A stretch of DNA of 64,000 nucleotides from Amylostereum areolatum (lineage: Eukaryota > Basidiomycota > Agaricomycetes > Russulales > Stereaceae). Location: assembly GCA_012932865.1 (NCBI GenBank), contig SAXG01000059.1:186001-250000 (forward strand), given 5' to 3'. Positions 44,751-56,809 of the stretch are shown piece by piece. Made by a program: the position numbers and the translations under genes. Positions within the stretch are counted from its first letter, which is position 1. Every line of letters starts with the position of its first letter. The notes under the pieces are model-generated. The model searched no databases and was not told the DNA's origin. It was given only the letters and a program-made list of their open reading frames with translations.

Positions 44751-47155
44751 ATGTCCCTGTATCCACAGCAGCAGGCCTTTGGCCAGTCCTTCTATCCTTC
44801 GCCCGCCTTCCCTCCCCAGCCGTCTTATGGCTTTGGTGCCACGACCTCCTTCTATCCTGTAGACCCTGACTCTTTCCGCCGAGATTATACAGCCCGCCTC
44901 GCGGAGCTGACCATCAATTCGAGGCCCATCATTCAAGGCTTATCCGTGTATGCGCAGGAATGTTCTCGTTGGGGGGACGTTGTTGTTCAGTGCATCGAAA
45001 CGCACATAAGAAGGGTGAGTCCTCTGTTCTCTTCGCTTTTTGTCTTCATGGCCTGGTCAATGTCGACCTAAGTTCTCGTCGTCGGTGGCTGGCCAATATT
45101 GTGTATGCGTTTGAAACATGTACTGGTAATTTTACAAGTAGAGTAGCCTTTGATACGAACGAAAGCAATCGGGAAGAGGCTACTATAGCCCACGCAGCCT
45201 ATTCATTTGTCGTTTTTCTGCGGTGTTTTCGCCTTCCCGCGCTTCTGCTGACTAATCGACTCTCAGGTCCCGCCGTGGATGAAGCTGCCTGCCTTCTATC
45301 TCGTGGATGCCATATCCAAGAATGTTTACGAGCCGTATGCTCGCCATTTCGCCACCATAGTCGCCACGCTATTCCTTGATGCCTATGGTCAGGTTGACCA
45401 CGCGACTCGTAGCAAGATGGAGGAGATGTTTTTGACCTGGAGAACAGGTTCCCCCAACGGTCTTGAGCTCTTCGGTATCGATCCTCAAGTGGCCATCGAA
45501 CGTGGGATCTGGGGATCTGACGTTACGTCTGAGGTGTGTTGTGCGAATATCTAGCTTTCTTATGCTCATCTTCAATGTCTCCTTAGACATCCACGCAAAC
45601 AGGATTCATATCCAAATCTCAAGTTCTGAGCGAGTTAGAGTTTGCGCTCGGCCAGAAGGAGCGTAATCTTCGGGCTAATGCCTACGACTCGACATCCCAG
45701 AGTCATGTCAGTATCTTACAAAAGGTACGCTTCCGCCGTTGCCTTCCTACGTTCGTGTCACTGACGTTCATCAGCTCCACGAGTATGTACAAGCTGGGGT
45801 TTCTCAGCAGGAACTAAGTCAAATATCAACACAAATTCATACTCATGTTTGGCCCCCACGATCGAATACTACCCCCGCCCAGCTTCCCCAGCAATCCAAG
45901 TACACTACTCCCAATACGTCTTTTCCTCCCACTCCTGTGTATTCTACGTCAGCGTCTACACCCCAACCAATACCTCAGCTTCCTTACCCTCAACCACAAG
46001 TTCCTTCCTACCCTGCCAGTAATCGGCCTCACATTCCGGCGGCGCAGATTACGGACGCGTCAGCATCTGCCGCACCAACAAGCTCTGTTCCGGATGTCTT
46101 GAACCTCTTTCAAAGCTTAGTCAAGTCTGGGTTACTGTCCTCTCACCCCACCGCCGCCACTTCCTCTACCAAAGTCGAGGAGTCAGAGCCGCCGAAACTA
46201 GTAGATCACGTAAAAGAGGAGGCTAGGAGCTATTGTGAGGCTGTAATGAGCGAGCCTGTGAAGTTCACTAGTGCAGATATAACTCGGCGCGTTTTTTTTC
46301 CTTCTGTGTTTCGACATTTATCTGACCTCATCGGATAGACACCGCCCTAACATCGTTTTTCTTATGTATGATCGCCTACCTTCACAGTGTGGACAATGTG
46401 GCGTCAGGCTTTCAGAAACAGATCTTGGCAAGCAAAAGATGCAAGATCATCTTGATACTCATTTCAGACAGAACCGCAAGGCAAAACAGAGCGTCGGGCA
46501 CGGTCACAGTCGTAGTTGGTTTATATTGGTACACGTGCGTCTCTTTCTATCTGATATATGAACCCTTCACTGACGACCTCATAGGACTGGATATACAATG
46601 CATCTGCGATCAGCAAGGGCGAGGGTCTCGCTGATCTGTCGCGTTCAGTGTACGGAAAACCTACTTCTGTTGCAGAGGAAGCAAAGCGTGTCGCCGAATT
46701 GCGGTCCCAGTTCGTAGTTGTGCCTGCTGGTGACGAGGGGAAATCTATCGTGTGTCCCATCTGTAAGGACACCTTGAAAGCGGAGTTTAACGAGGATGAT
46801 GAAGATTGGGTGTGGAAGAATGCGATGGAGGTCAATAGTAGGGTAAGCGCCTATTTGTGTACTTATGCCGGCCATGTGCTTAATCTGTTTCTTTCGACAG
46901 ATATCTCATGCCACTTGCCACGCCGAGGCGCTCAGTTCCGCAAGCTCTCTGGCTAGCCGTTTGCGTCAAGATGTTGCCCAAGGTCGCAGCCAATCTAGGA
47001 CTATGGAAAGCGCGGCTATCTGTACCACACCACCCAAGGTGGGATCTCCCACACAAGCATCTGGGTTAAAGCGTAAGGCCGAGGTGGATTCGTCAACGGG
47101 TGCCCACGTCGATTCTCCCCCGCTGAAACGGACCATGTTAGCAGTGTCGGCATAG
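44751..47155 (+). CDS. PCF11: PCF11-like mRNA 3'-end processing factor, seven exons
   Basis: Subunit of cleavage factor IA (metazoan CFIIm) that binds the RNA polymerase II C-terminal domain and couples 3'-end cleavage with termination. The model is join(44751-45014, 45267-45533, 45587-45724, 45775-46286, 46339-46528, 46585-46842, 46901-47155), 627 residues. The CTD-interaction domain covers about residues 35-180 (DYTARLAELTINSRPIIQGL, CIETHIRRVPPWMKLPAFYLVDAISKN split here by an intron). A Pro/Ser-rich linker follows. Two C-terminal zinc-finger regions are LPSQCGQCGVRL...HLDTH and IVCPICKDTL...CHAEA, as in Pcf11. The tail is basic (LKRKAE, PPLKRTM). The fourth intron appears to use a GC donor (46287-46288), which is needed to keep the frame into HRPNIVFLMYDRLPSQC. 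The first intron is long for this genome (252 nt). Confidence 0.9.
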
Positions 47156-47281
47156 CTTTGAGAGCTCAGTTCTTGTGTTCTTGTGTCTCTACCTTCCCAT
47201 AGTGCCTCTCGTTACCTCGCGTTCGTAATACACCCGCTTTACACACATATAATTTCCCTCTCACGCTAAACACCAAGGAAA

Positions 47282-47815
47282 ATGTCCGACAATATTGCCA
47301 GCACACCCTCTACTCCTCAATGGCCTGCAACCTGGCAACACTCTCACCGCAATCTTTCCGCGACACGCACTCCAAGACTTGAAACCCCCAGCCATGTCCT
47401 CTCCGTACTCAATCTCAACACCCCACGCTTTCTTGCAGCACCCACACCCCACCTCGATGCATTTTCTACACGCAAACCCCTATCGCAATGGCTACGAAGT
47501 CAGCCACAGGCCCCGTCCTATGGCCCAGATTCCCTTAACAACCAAGGCTATCAACATCAACATGCTTTCGTCATCGAGGACATGCCGCACATCGAGCCTC
47601 TCTAACCGCTCGCACAATCAGAACGGGACGAGTTGGTCCACGCTCACGGGATCGTCCAGGCCGATTGGACTGTGAAGCCATTCCAAGTTGAATGTGCGAA
47701 CCTCGTCCTTAGCAGAAGCATAGACATGTGTCTTATTACACCCACTGGAGCCGAGAAGTCTGCGTTATGGGTGCTGCCACTTGTGGTACAGAGGCAGGAC
47801 GAGAACAAAGAACGA
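47282..47815 (+). pseudogene. Truncated third RecQ-like relic
   Basis: A Pro/Ser/Thr-rich N-terminal frame from ATG 47282 is stopped by TAA at 47603-47605. The same frame then reads DELVHAHGIVQADWTVKPFQ and LVLSRSIDMCLITPTGAEKS, a RecQ N-terminal pattern with a ruined Walker A (GAEKS where GTGKS/T or GAGKS is needed). Similarity ends after WVLPLVVQRQDENK, so all later helicase motifs are missing. The stop fits CAA to TAA. Sequence to about 48100 is open in other frames but unrecognised. Confidence 0.65.
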
Positions 47816-48152
47816 CGCGTTGGCACACACACGCAACGACTGGATAGAAATCACTCTGGAAGGGGTCGAACCCTCCATGCATCCACTGCGGAACGTCGAG
47901 GCATTGCGTCTGGGCGCGAGTCCACGAGCTGTAAAGGAAGAGTGGCAGCCAAACGTCAGGATACCGGAGAAAAATTAGTAGTAGAAGAACCTCCCTTACC
48001 TCGCCTCGATCGAGGGTCGTCTCTTACAGGGTCTACGCCTACTGGTTGTGGTCAACCCTTGGCCACCGACACATTACGACGGCTTCGGAGGGAGTAGATG
48101 AAGGAAGGCAAGGTGCCTGCGCGAGCTGCCCTGCCGTCAGGGAGTAGCGCGA

Positions 48153-48595
48153 CTAGAAACCGAGAAAAACACACCTGGGTCCTGGAGGATTCAAACGCAT
48201 AGCCCTGATCGTGAATCCTGCCTTGAGTTCTCGTCTTGGTCCCAACGGCGCGTCAAAGGATACGATGTTGGCCGATGACAGGGTCCTGGTCGTCCATCTA
48301 CAGTGCACAGCGTGAATGTTAGTCTGTGCAAACGCGAGATGTGGAACACAACGTACCTGAAACCGCCATGCACCCATCTCTCATAGATGCACCAACTCAT
48401 CAACTCGACCCGCCAGCGTCGTTGATTGAGAACGAGACGCTCCTGAGCAATCAGAAACAGAAACTCAACTTGAGGTTTGGAAGGTAAGGTCGTGGCTACG
48501 TGGATGAGCGATGCCGCGTCAGCGAACGCCCGACCAAAAAGACAACCCCCGGAAAGCGCACCTCGTAGTGACAGCGCTTTGAACTCCCAGGGCAT
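48153..48595 (-). CDS. Small hypothetical protein, two exons
   Basis: complement(join(48153-48297, 48357-48595)), 127 residues, with one 59-nt GT-AG intron that keeps frame (GGFR/WTTRTL). Contains SLIHVATTLPSKPQVEFLFLIAQ and ends FTIRAMRLNPPGPRCVFLGF. No domain is recognised. It could be a fragment of a larger gene. Confidence 0.35.
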
Positions 48596-49560
48596 TCAGT
48601 GCACGGAGTGCTCTTGACGCGTGCTGTCCCGCCGTCCCGCGACGCGTGAAATGCAGCGTCATTCCTATCGGATTTCGTGAGTATTAGGAAGGAGGAAGGG
48701 AAAAGATGGGTGTATGCGCACCTTTAGTTTCGCACCGCACACACTTCTCATCCGAGCCTTGTCTCCAGCCGTGGTCGAAGGTGAGTGGTGGCTTGCGAAG
48801 AAGGGGTCGCGAGTTCGGGCTCCGTGCTGGCTGGAACATCCATGGTAGAGAAGAAAGAGTGGGGGATTTGGGGGTGATGGACTTGGGAGAAAACATTGGG
48901 CTTGAGACGCGGGAGGATTGGGATGGGGGAGAGGGTTGCGCGCTGATAACCGACACTTGAACATGTATTGTCAGGATTCGACGTTGCCGGGGACGTGAAG
49001 AGTATAGCGTAGAGTGAAACGTACCGATCGAAAGCTGTTTTGACCTGTCTTGACCATCTTGTATCGACCAGTTCTCTCCATCCGCCCCACGCACATTCTA
49101 CTTTTCGTCCGGTCTTGTCGAGAACAGCCATAAGACGAGAAGACGGCGTGGGTTGTAATCAATACCTTGCGCAATGAGGACTGATATTGATGGAGATAAA
49201 TGACGAGGAAGGGCGCGGGTCCTTGAAAAGAGAGAGGAATGTGGTAATGGTACGAAACAAAGTTCGGCGCGAGTTGAACGATGAGTCCGCGGCAAATTTC
49301 ACGAGGTCCTTCTCCCCCGGGGCGCGGAGGAAGGCGGCGCAGATGTAGACCGTCGTCATCGCCGACAGCGAGCAGTGGGTCGGAAACTGTTTCCAATCAC
49401 TTCTGATTGGCGGAGAGAGGCCAGCCGTGGATGCCGGGGAAGTCAGCGCTCGGCTCTGGGACGCAGGATAAGTAGTCTGATCCTGTGAGGGAGGAAACGG
49501 TGTGGCCGATGTGTTGTAGGTGAAAAGGTCGAGGGGTGAAGCGGACTCGGAAGCCGTCAT
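48596..49560 (-). other. Unresolved minus-strand coding-like region
   Basis: A frame from ATG 49560 to about 49159 (Ser/Pro-rich, then TTVYICAAFLRAPGEKDLVKF) and others at 49131-48748 might be exons of one gene, but I could not find splice sites that join them in frame. An ACGCGT-rich inverted motif lies near 48614-48650. Treat as possible gene only. Confidence 0.25.
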
Positions 49561-51714
49561 GAATGCATTAATGAGCGCTTGAGCCGCCTCGCGTCGACGC
49601 GCGTCGACTCCATCTGCCCGTGTTGCCGACGCCGCAATCTAGATGGCCTATATCTGGCAACTTGAGGCGGACGACGACTGAATCTGGCGCTTTCGGTGCC
49701 GTTTGGACTCCATCTGCCCGTTGCTACCTGTGCCGTGTCGTGAATCTGGCGGTCCGTCGGTCCTGGCAGACCGGCACACAATCTGTCACAGCCACGATAC
49801 GAACGTTACAGAGTGCATGCAGGGGAAGGAAAACTCCAGACTACCTAGAGTCGTGTTCTGGCGAACGGAAATGAGATGAGAATGAGAAAAGAGTAGTAGT
49901 AGATAGATAACATGTAACACTTTGAATTTTGAACTCGGATGTTATATTTTATAGTGGGGTGCCTGCTTGGCAAGGGTGCAGCCGACGCGTCTCTCCCAAA
50001 CAGTATTTGATCCAACCTTCGGAGGTTGGACCGTCGTGGAGTGGATCCAGAGGGAACAGTGGAGTTGGATGGCTTCACGCGTGGCCGCTGACTAACGTTC
50101 CCTATCCTAGCCTATAGAGGAACTCTCCGCTTCGCAAGCTCGGCTTTGCACGACTGCCGGTTCTGTAAACGATGGATAACGAGGCACGCACAATGGCAGG
50201 AAGGAAAACATTGCCACGTGCCGCCCGTGCCTCCAAGTCAGCGCTAATCACTTGAGACAGGTCTAGACTAGGTCTAGACTCCATTTGCCCGATATCTCCC
50301 CGTGGCCTGCATCTGGCGATGGTCCGATGGACCAGCTCTGGCACGTGCTTTTCCGTTCTCCCATCTGCCCATTGCTACCACCGCCGGCGTAAATCTGGCC
50401 GATTCTGGCGGCGGTCTTGGCACGTGGCTTTCGCTGACATGTCCATGGATTCTCGGACTGCATCTGGTCGGCTCTTCCCGCGCGAAGACTGCATCTGGCG
50501 ATTCTTCTCGCGCGAAGACTGCATCTGGCGACTCCTCCCGCGCGAAGACTGTATCTGGCAAACTTACCGGTGGTATCTAGCGGTATTGTCTCTGCATGGC
50601 GGCCACTGGTATATTTGGTCCAGTATCATCTCCAGATGGCATGCTTACACTTATGTAAGTGGCTTGGCGAGAGCTGGTGTTGGCCAGATCGAATGCATTG
50701 CGAAGATGAACTGCCGGGGGTGGGGTCGACCGTCCTCGACGTGCGCATCCAAATGTTTCGTGTAAGGGGTGCTACAAATTGGGATGGCAGCCGGCGGCAG
50801 GTAACCCGTAAACGCAAGTACGTAAACGCGAGGCCCGGGGGAGATGGGAAGAAGAAACGCCGCTTCTGGATAGGCACAGTTGGATCGGTAATGAGGATGC
50901 GTCTGGCGGCGGCCGCCGTACGGTAACATCCCGTAGGATTTAGAACCTTTTCGCCAGATGAGCTTTTGCTGTCCTTGGGCGGCATCATCTGCCGAGATGT
51001 CCTCAGCAGACGCTATCGCCAGTTCTAAATCCGGCGTGAGTGAACACCATCTGCTCACCGTCGGCTCGTCGTCGTGTTTGGCTCAGACTATTGATATCTG
51101 TCGATACACCTTCACTGTGCGAGATGGTAGGTAAGAGTATCAATGTATCGGCTTGAGCAACTTTTTGGAGTCAAATACAGGGACCTGAGCAAAGATTTCG
51201 AGCGCAAATAGCCCTGATGAAAGTGGTCAAATCCTCTCCGGCAGCGCTCAGCGTTTGAGAGGTGATATACTTACCAGTGATAGCTTCTCCGCGGCTTAGT
51301 GGTATATCTCGCTACGTTAGCAATTTGGGCTCGTTGCTCTTACCATGTAGACCATTCCGAGTTGCATGAGTGAAGATAAGGTGATAGGCAGATGGGGTCG
51401 GTCACCAGATCAGTCACCAGATAGAGTCTTTTAGCGTCATGGAACTGATCATCTGCCAGATGCAGGCCAGGCAGGGACATGAAACGATTTAAAATGGGCA
51501 AGCCGAGTGCCGGTCGGCCTCATCTGGTGTGAGCGGCCATGGTTTGGACTGCAACTGTTCGTGCGAGTGTGATCGGTTCGTGGGGTCTTAGTAAGTAGAA
51601 CTGGCGAGCTAAGTGAAGCAAACAGTTATCTAATCTAAGACTCGAATCAGTCTGACCGTCACAGCATTCAGGGCCTTAAATCTGAATAGCCCTGACGTTA
51701 AATCTGGCAAAAGT
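49561..51714. repeat. Repeat-rich region with recurring ATCTGGC / CATCTGCCC words
   Basis: No gene is supported. Related segments such as TCCATCTGCCCGTTGCTACC (49709 region), the similar one near 50361 and a shorter form near 49613 are each followed about 30-40 bp later by AATCTGGC. ATCTGGC or its complement occurs many more times up to about 51500. It looks like a decayed satellite, and a 30-bp array sits inside it. Confidence 0.55.
50460..50558. repeat. 30-bp tandem repeat, three copies
   Basis: A unit of 30-31 bp containing CGCGCGAAGACTGCATCTGG repeats three times (50460-50490, 50491-50520, 50521-50550) followed by a partial copy. The minus-strand translation is a ten-residue FAREESPDAV repeat, which I consider incidental. 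Confidence 0.85.
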
Positions 51715-52116
51715 ATGACCTACATCTCCATCTGCGGGCATCTATGCCCAGTGTCCGACTACGTCCCTCCCACGCTGCAGTGCTACCACTGCCAGAACTT
51801 CAACCACCTCGCTCAGGCGTGCCCTGATCGCCAAGACCCCGCCAAAATAAAGTGCGCACGCTGTGCGCAGCCCCACGCCACGCGGGACTGCATGTGCCCG
51901 GAGAAGACGAAGTGCACAAATCTCCGCACGTGCAGGCACATCAAGGTTCGCTGCGCCAATTGCGGAGGCCCCCACAAGGCTTTCGACAATAGCTGTCCAG
52001 TGAAGAGCCGCGCGAACGCGGAGATGGCGGCGCGGTTCAGCACCGATGCCCCGTCCTACCCGCCCTCCAGATCGAGTCATTCCCACCGTGCCCGCACCGG
52101 CGCGGGTGGCCATTAA
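51715..52116 (+). CDS. LINE ORF1 C-terminal part (zinc-knuckle protein)
   Basis: 133 residues with three CCHC-type knuckles: CYHCQNFNHLAQAC, CARCAQPHATRDC and CANCGGPHKAFDNSC. This is the nucleic-acid-binding end of LINE ORF1/Gag-like proteins. The N-terminal part is missing, so the ATG at 51715 is probably internal. The stop TAA (52114-52116) is directly followed by the ORF2 ATG in the same frame. Confidence 0.8.
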   Translation: MTYISICGHLCPVSDYVPPTLQCYHCQNFNHLAQACPDRQDPAKIKCARCAQPHATRDCMCPEKTKCTNLRTCRHIKVRCANCGGPHKAFDNSCPVKSRANAEMAARFSTDAPSYPPSRSSHSHRARTGAGGH

Positions 52117-55100
52117 ATGACAACCTCGTTTGCAGGGTTACGAGTCAAGAGTCTGAACTGCCGGAAGCAGCCCGAGGTGGTGAAGTCCCTCCTCAACGAC
52201 TCAGACACAGCCGAGTACGATGTGCTGTGCCTGCAGGAGTTGCCGTACTTTATCGACCGACATGCCTCGTTCCAGTCTTCCGCTTTTCATCTCGTCTTAC
52301 CGTCCTTTGCAGGTCAACGCAGCAGATCGGACCTCATCCGCAGCGCGATCTACATCAAGAAGACGATCCCTCTCGACACGTACACCCAAATCGATCTCAA
52401 GACCCTCGACATCACCGCCATTTCCTTTTCTACCCATGACTCCAATTTCTCTGTCTATTCTATCTATAATCCCCCACGATCTGACTCCACGATCACCTTC
52501 CTCTCCAGGCACCTCGACTCAGTCCCGCAGGACCGCTCGCTCATGCTCGTCGGTGACTTCAACACGCACCATGCCCTGTGGGCCGGCCATCGTCGGCCTG
52601 CGCGCACGCGTGCCGCCGACGCCGAGGCCTTGATTCAACTCCTGGCTGAACGGGACCTGGTCCTCTGCCTTCCCCCGGGCACTGCAACGCGCATAGGCGA
52701 CCGGCGTCAGGCGCCGTCCACCCTCGACTTGGTCTTCGCGACCGAGGATCTCGCGTCACATGTTGTTAAGTGTTTCGCATCTGGCGGTCACGGCTCCGAC
52801 CACCTGGATGTGAACACCCATGTTGACCTGGAGATCGGGCGGGCGACGCCCGCCGACCGATTGAACTGGCGCGCTGCAGACTGGGAGAAGTTTGAGGACC
52901 AGGTCAAGTCCAAGCTCTCCACTCCGGAGGTGGATCACAAGCGCACGACTATCGGAGACACGGACGATCTTGACGAGATTGTCCGCACGATGGTCGATGC
53001 CATGAGCGAGGCGGCGGAGGCACATGTCCCGAAGGCCAAACCATCCCCGTTCGGCAAGCGTTGGTGGACGCCAAAGCTCACTCAGATGCGCAAGGATCTG
53101 AAGACGCTCCAAAACCGTGCGTCCAAGCCCCGAGCGGACCCGGCGCTTCGCGCCCGTGTCGCCCCGACGCGGAACGCGTACCACGCCGCGATCCGTAACC
53201 AGCAGCGCCGCCACTGGCAAGAATGGCTCGAGAACGCGACAGAGCAGTCGGTGTGGCAGGCGAACAAGTATGCCACACACAACTCGACTACTGGACAACC
53301 GTCGCGGATTCCCGACCTTTGTGGCCCGGATGGCCCTGTGCGGACGAGCGTCGATAAGTGCTCCGTCCTCCTCAATCAATTCTTCCCCGAACCCCCTCCC
53401 GCCGATTTGAGTGACACGGACCGGTTCCCGTATCCAGATGGTCTCCCCCACACCGAGATTGTCGAAGCGGAGGTACGGGCGGCCATCGCCCACCTCAGCC
53501 CTTTCAAGGCCCCAGGCCCGTCCAAGATCCCTAACGCCGCGCTGCAGCACTGCTCCGAGTCGCTCACCCCGATTCTGGTCGACGTCATCAACGCCTCCAT
53601 CCGCCTCGCCTACTTCCCCAAGTTCTGGCGCAACTTCGCCACGATCACGCTCAGGAAGCCCGGGAAGCCGGACTACACTGTCCCCAAGGCGTATCGCCCT
53701 ATTGCGTTGGAAGACACGCTGGGGAAAGTGGCCGAAGCGGTGGTGGCCAGTCGATTGGCCGCTCTGGCCGAACAGAACGGCCTCCTGCCGGATACCCATT
53801 TCGGCGGGAGACCAGGTCGGACAACAACCGACGCTGTCCTGTACCTAGTGCAGCGGATCAAGGACGCGGCGCGGAAAGGCCAGGTCACCTCTGTCTTATT
53901 CCTCGACATCTCACAGGCTTTCCCCACAGTCTCTCACCCCCGTCTCCTCCACAACCTGCGCAAGCGCGAAGTCCCCGACGCGATCGTCGACTGGATTTCA
54001 TCCTTCCTCAGCGACAGGACCACGACCCTCAGCTTTGACGATTTCACGTCGGAGCCACGCTGTGCCAGCTTCATCAGGAAAAACCTCCCTTACTAAAATC
54101 AACAAATCCAGCAAATTAGCGCTAGTTAGAGGGGGACCTTCCTAAAGTGAACTAACGGGCTCTATTCTCACAAAACCCCGTACACATTTCGATGCACCGT
54201 CGTCGACATTGACCTCATATTTGCACTTCAAATACATAGTTGAGGCCAGAAGGGTGACAGGGACCTACGTTGACGTAGTGCCTTGCAGGTTGGCAGCGGG
54301 AACAGGGAATTAGGAAGGTCCCCCTCTAATTAGTAGATTTTTAGTAAGGGAGGTTTTTCCTGATAGTTTGGCGTCCCGCAGGGCTCTCCGCTCTCCCCGA
54401 TCCTCTACCTCTTCTACTCCGCCGACCTGCTGGAGATAGTCGAGTCGGGGGAGAAGGACGCCCTCGTCGCAGGATACATCGACGACACCATGATCGCGGT
54501 TTCGTCTCCCACAGTGGCCGAGAACATCGAGAAGCTGTCCATCCTGGTGGACCGCGCGCTACAGTGGTCCCGCACTCACGCGTGCCGCTTTGACATCGAC
54601 AAGTTCCAACTCCTTCACTTCACACGGAACGAGCGAAAGCTCGTCAGCCCCCTCTCCCTCAAGATCGGCAGTCATGAAGTCGAGCCCACGGACTCCGCGA
54701 AGTACCTGGGGATCGTCCTCGACCGCAAGCTTCGTTGGCGCGAACACGTCGAGTCCGCCATTGCCAAAGGAACGGCCACGCTCATGGCTGTCTCTCGACT
54801 GACGCGACCGACGTTTGGGCTGCCGCACCGGTACGTACGCCAATTGTACCGGTCGGTCGTCCTGCCACGCATCGAGTACGGGCTCCCGGTTTGGTACCAA
54901 CCGGTACGACCGGGCTCCGCGAACGGACGCCGCCTAGGATCGGTAGGGACATCCCGCCGCATCGGGAAGGTACAGAGGACGGCGGCGCGCCTGATCACAG
55001 GCGCTTTCCGCTCTGCACCCACCGACTTCCTCGACTTCCACGCCGCGCTGCCACCCGTCGACATCCGCCTCAATCACGCGGTGTACGGGTCAGCCGCCCG

Positions 55101-56280
55101 CCTCACGACCCTCCCTTCCCACCACCCCCTCCACCGCATTGTCAAGAAATGCTCCCGACGCTACCCCCGGCTACACCGGTCACCCGTCCACGAGCTCCTC
55201 CACGCCTTCCCGGACCTCGCTCGGGAAGATATGGAGGAAATCGACCCCACGCCGCCGCCCGCGACGTGGACCCCACGCTGCACTTTCTCCATCGCCAAGA
55301 CGCGGGAGGAAGCGATCCAAGCAGCGGCAGAGCGGACGGGTTTCTGCGTGTACACAGACGGCTCGGGATACAAGGGTGGAGTGGGCGCGGCCGCGGTCGC
55401 ACGAGGAGGAGACAACCAGCTACGTACCCGTCGCCTCCACCTCGGTAGCGAAGCTGATCACACTGTCTTCGAAGGAGAATTGGTGGGCACGATCCTTGCC
55501 CTCGATATCATCGCGTCTGAACCGCGGGTGACGCGCGCGACCATCCTTTTGGATAACCAAGCCGCTATCCAAGCCCTCAAGCGCAACCGCCCCCAACCTG
55601 GCCAGCACCTCATCCGCCTCTTCCACTCCACGCTTGGCCGCCTTGCGAGACGACGCGTGACCCTCGACCTACACGTCGCGTGGGTCCCGGGCCACGAAGA
55701 CGGGCGCGTGGAGCACAATGAGGTCGCGGACGGCGGCGCCAAGGATGCCGCGCAAGGCGACTCGACCCCTCTACCCAAACAGCTGCGATCGCTCGAGACT
55801 CCTCCGCGCAGCCTGGCGGCCGCGAAGGCAGCCCAGCAGAAGGCAATGAGGGTCGAATGGCGGAAACGATGGCTCGTCTCGGAGCATGGACGACGGGTCC
55901 GGCTCTACGACCCAACGCCACCCGGAGCGCAAGTACTCAAGCTCTACAAGGACCTCCCACGACGATCATGCAGCATCCTCACGCAGCTTCGTTCGCGCCA
56001 CGTTGGCCTGAATGCGTTCCTCAACCGGATCGGCGCGGTCGACTCCCCGTGGTGCACAGAATGTCAAGAAAGCGAGTCGGTCGACCACTACCTTCTGACC
56101 TGCCGCAAGTTCTGTGCGCAACGGCAGAAGATGCGCGACGCCATCGGGCGGTCTCCATTCACGAAACGCACAATCCTCGGCTCGCCCAAGCATCGCAACA
56201 CCCTGCTGCGATACATCCACGCGACAAGGCGCTTTGCGGCGTACCTCGACCCGCCCCCCGAGGACGACGATCCCAGCTGA
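52117..56280 (+). pseudogene. LINE ORF2 (endonuclease, RT, RNase H) disrupted by a MITE
   Basis: Endonuclease motifs: LNCRKQP, LCLQEL, VGDFNTHHALW and GHGSDHLDVN. Reverse transcriptase: YRPIALEDTLGKVAEAVVA, FGGRPGRTTTDAV, VLFLDISQAFPTVSH, then GVPQGSPLSP after the insertion and YIDDT in the catalytic box (usually Y/FADD). RNase H: VYTDGSG, FEGEL, LLDNQAA, HNEVADGGAK. The C-terminal C-x2-C...H...C is CTECQ...DHYLLTC. A 295-bp MITE (54072-54366) sits between RT motifs. With its TT duplication it adds 297 bp, so the frame is unchanged, but the MITE contributes a stop at 54094-54096. Otherwise the frame is open to 56280. Confidence 0.88.
54072..54366. mobile_element. 295-bp MITE in the LINE (TIR CATCAGGAAAAACCTCCC, TT target duplication)
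   Basis: Ends CATCAGGAAAAACCTCCCTT (left) and the matching reverse complement on the right, with one extra base at the tip. The inverted repeat runs about 65 bp and includes TTAGAGGGGGACCTTCCTA in both arms. TT flanks both sides (54070-54071 and 54367-54368). Removal of element plus one TT restores ASFGVPQGSP in the RT. The TIR start resembles that of the element at 12589-15293. Confidence 0.9.
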
Positions 56281-56790
56281 GTCTTCAAGTTTCCCGTTCC
56301 TGCCCCCCATTCCGTACCCGGTCTTCGGTTTCCTTTTCGGTTCTCCCTCTTCCCATCGTCGCAACGCGAGCCCAGGCGGCCGCCGAGCGCACCCCATGCC
56401 CCTCGCCACCACGCCATTACCGTCTATGCCACATACTATATGCCTTCCTTTCCTTTCCCTCCTCTCACCCCACACCTCTTACAGGGCCTCAACCCCCCTG
56501 CGGCAGCCAACCAGGGCACGCCTGAACACCAAAACTCTCAAGACTCACCCGCACCGCGCGCGCGCCCAAACGCCGCCCGTCGCCCGACAAGCTAAATCCG
56601 CGAGCTCAAGACCCCACGCGCTCAGCACGCATCTCCGCCTATGCAAGAGGCGCAGGGGACACTGACGAAGAAACGATGGAACACGGTTTCGGTCATGTAG
56701 TCTGCTGCGTTTGTACCCAAGTAGTAGCGGAAGTAGATGCGTAGTAGTCATATAGGCCGTAAACGGCCTGAGTACTACTATAAAATCAGA

Positions 56791-56809
56791 ATCTATCTAT
56801 CTATCTATC
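56791..56809 (+). repeat. ATCT microsatellite tail of the LINE
   Basis: Just under five copies of ATCT directly follow TATAAAATCAG. Short simple-repeat tails are usual at LINE 3' ends. The tail ends 22 bp before the next gene's ATG. Confidence 0.8.

Larger units (their letters stand above)
51715..56809 (+). mobile_element. Tad-like LINE retrotransposon, 5'-truncated and MITE-interrupted
   Basis: Order: the C-terminal part of an ORF1 with three zinc knuckles, then ORF2 with apurinic endonuclease, reverse transcriptase, RNase H and a terminal Cys/His motif, then a 3' untranslated region ending in an ATCT microsatellite tail (56791-56809). No LTRs. The 5' border is uncertain; ORF1 lacks its N-terminal half. 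I could not identify target duplications. Confidence 0.88.

Noticed and set aside
47840..47910. Possible tRNA: a GGGTTCGACCCC-like T-arm on the minus strand
   Set aside because: No matching acceptor stem, D-arm or anticodon arm could be folded around it.
54072..54366. Intron in LINE ORF2
   Set aside because: It starts CA and ends AG without a GT donor, and has long terminal inverted repeats with a TT duplication, so it is a MITE.
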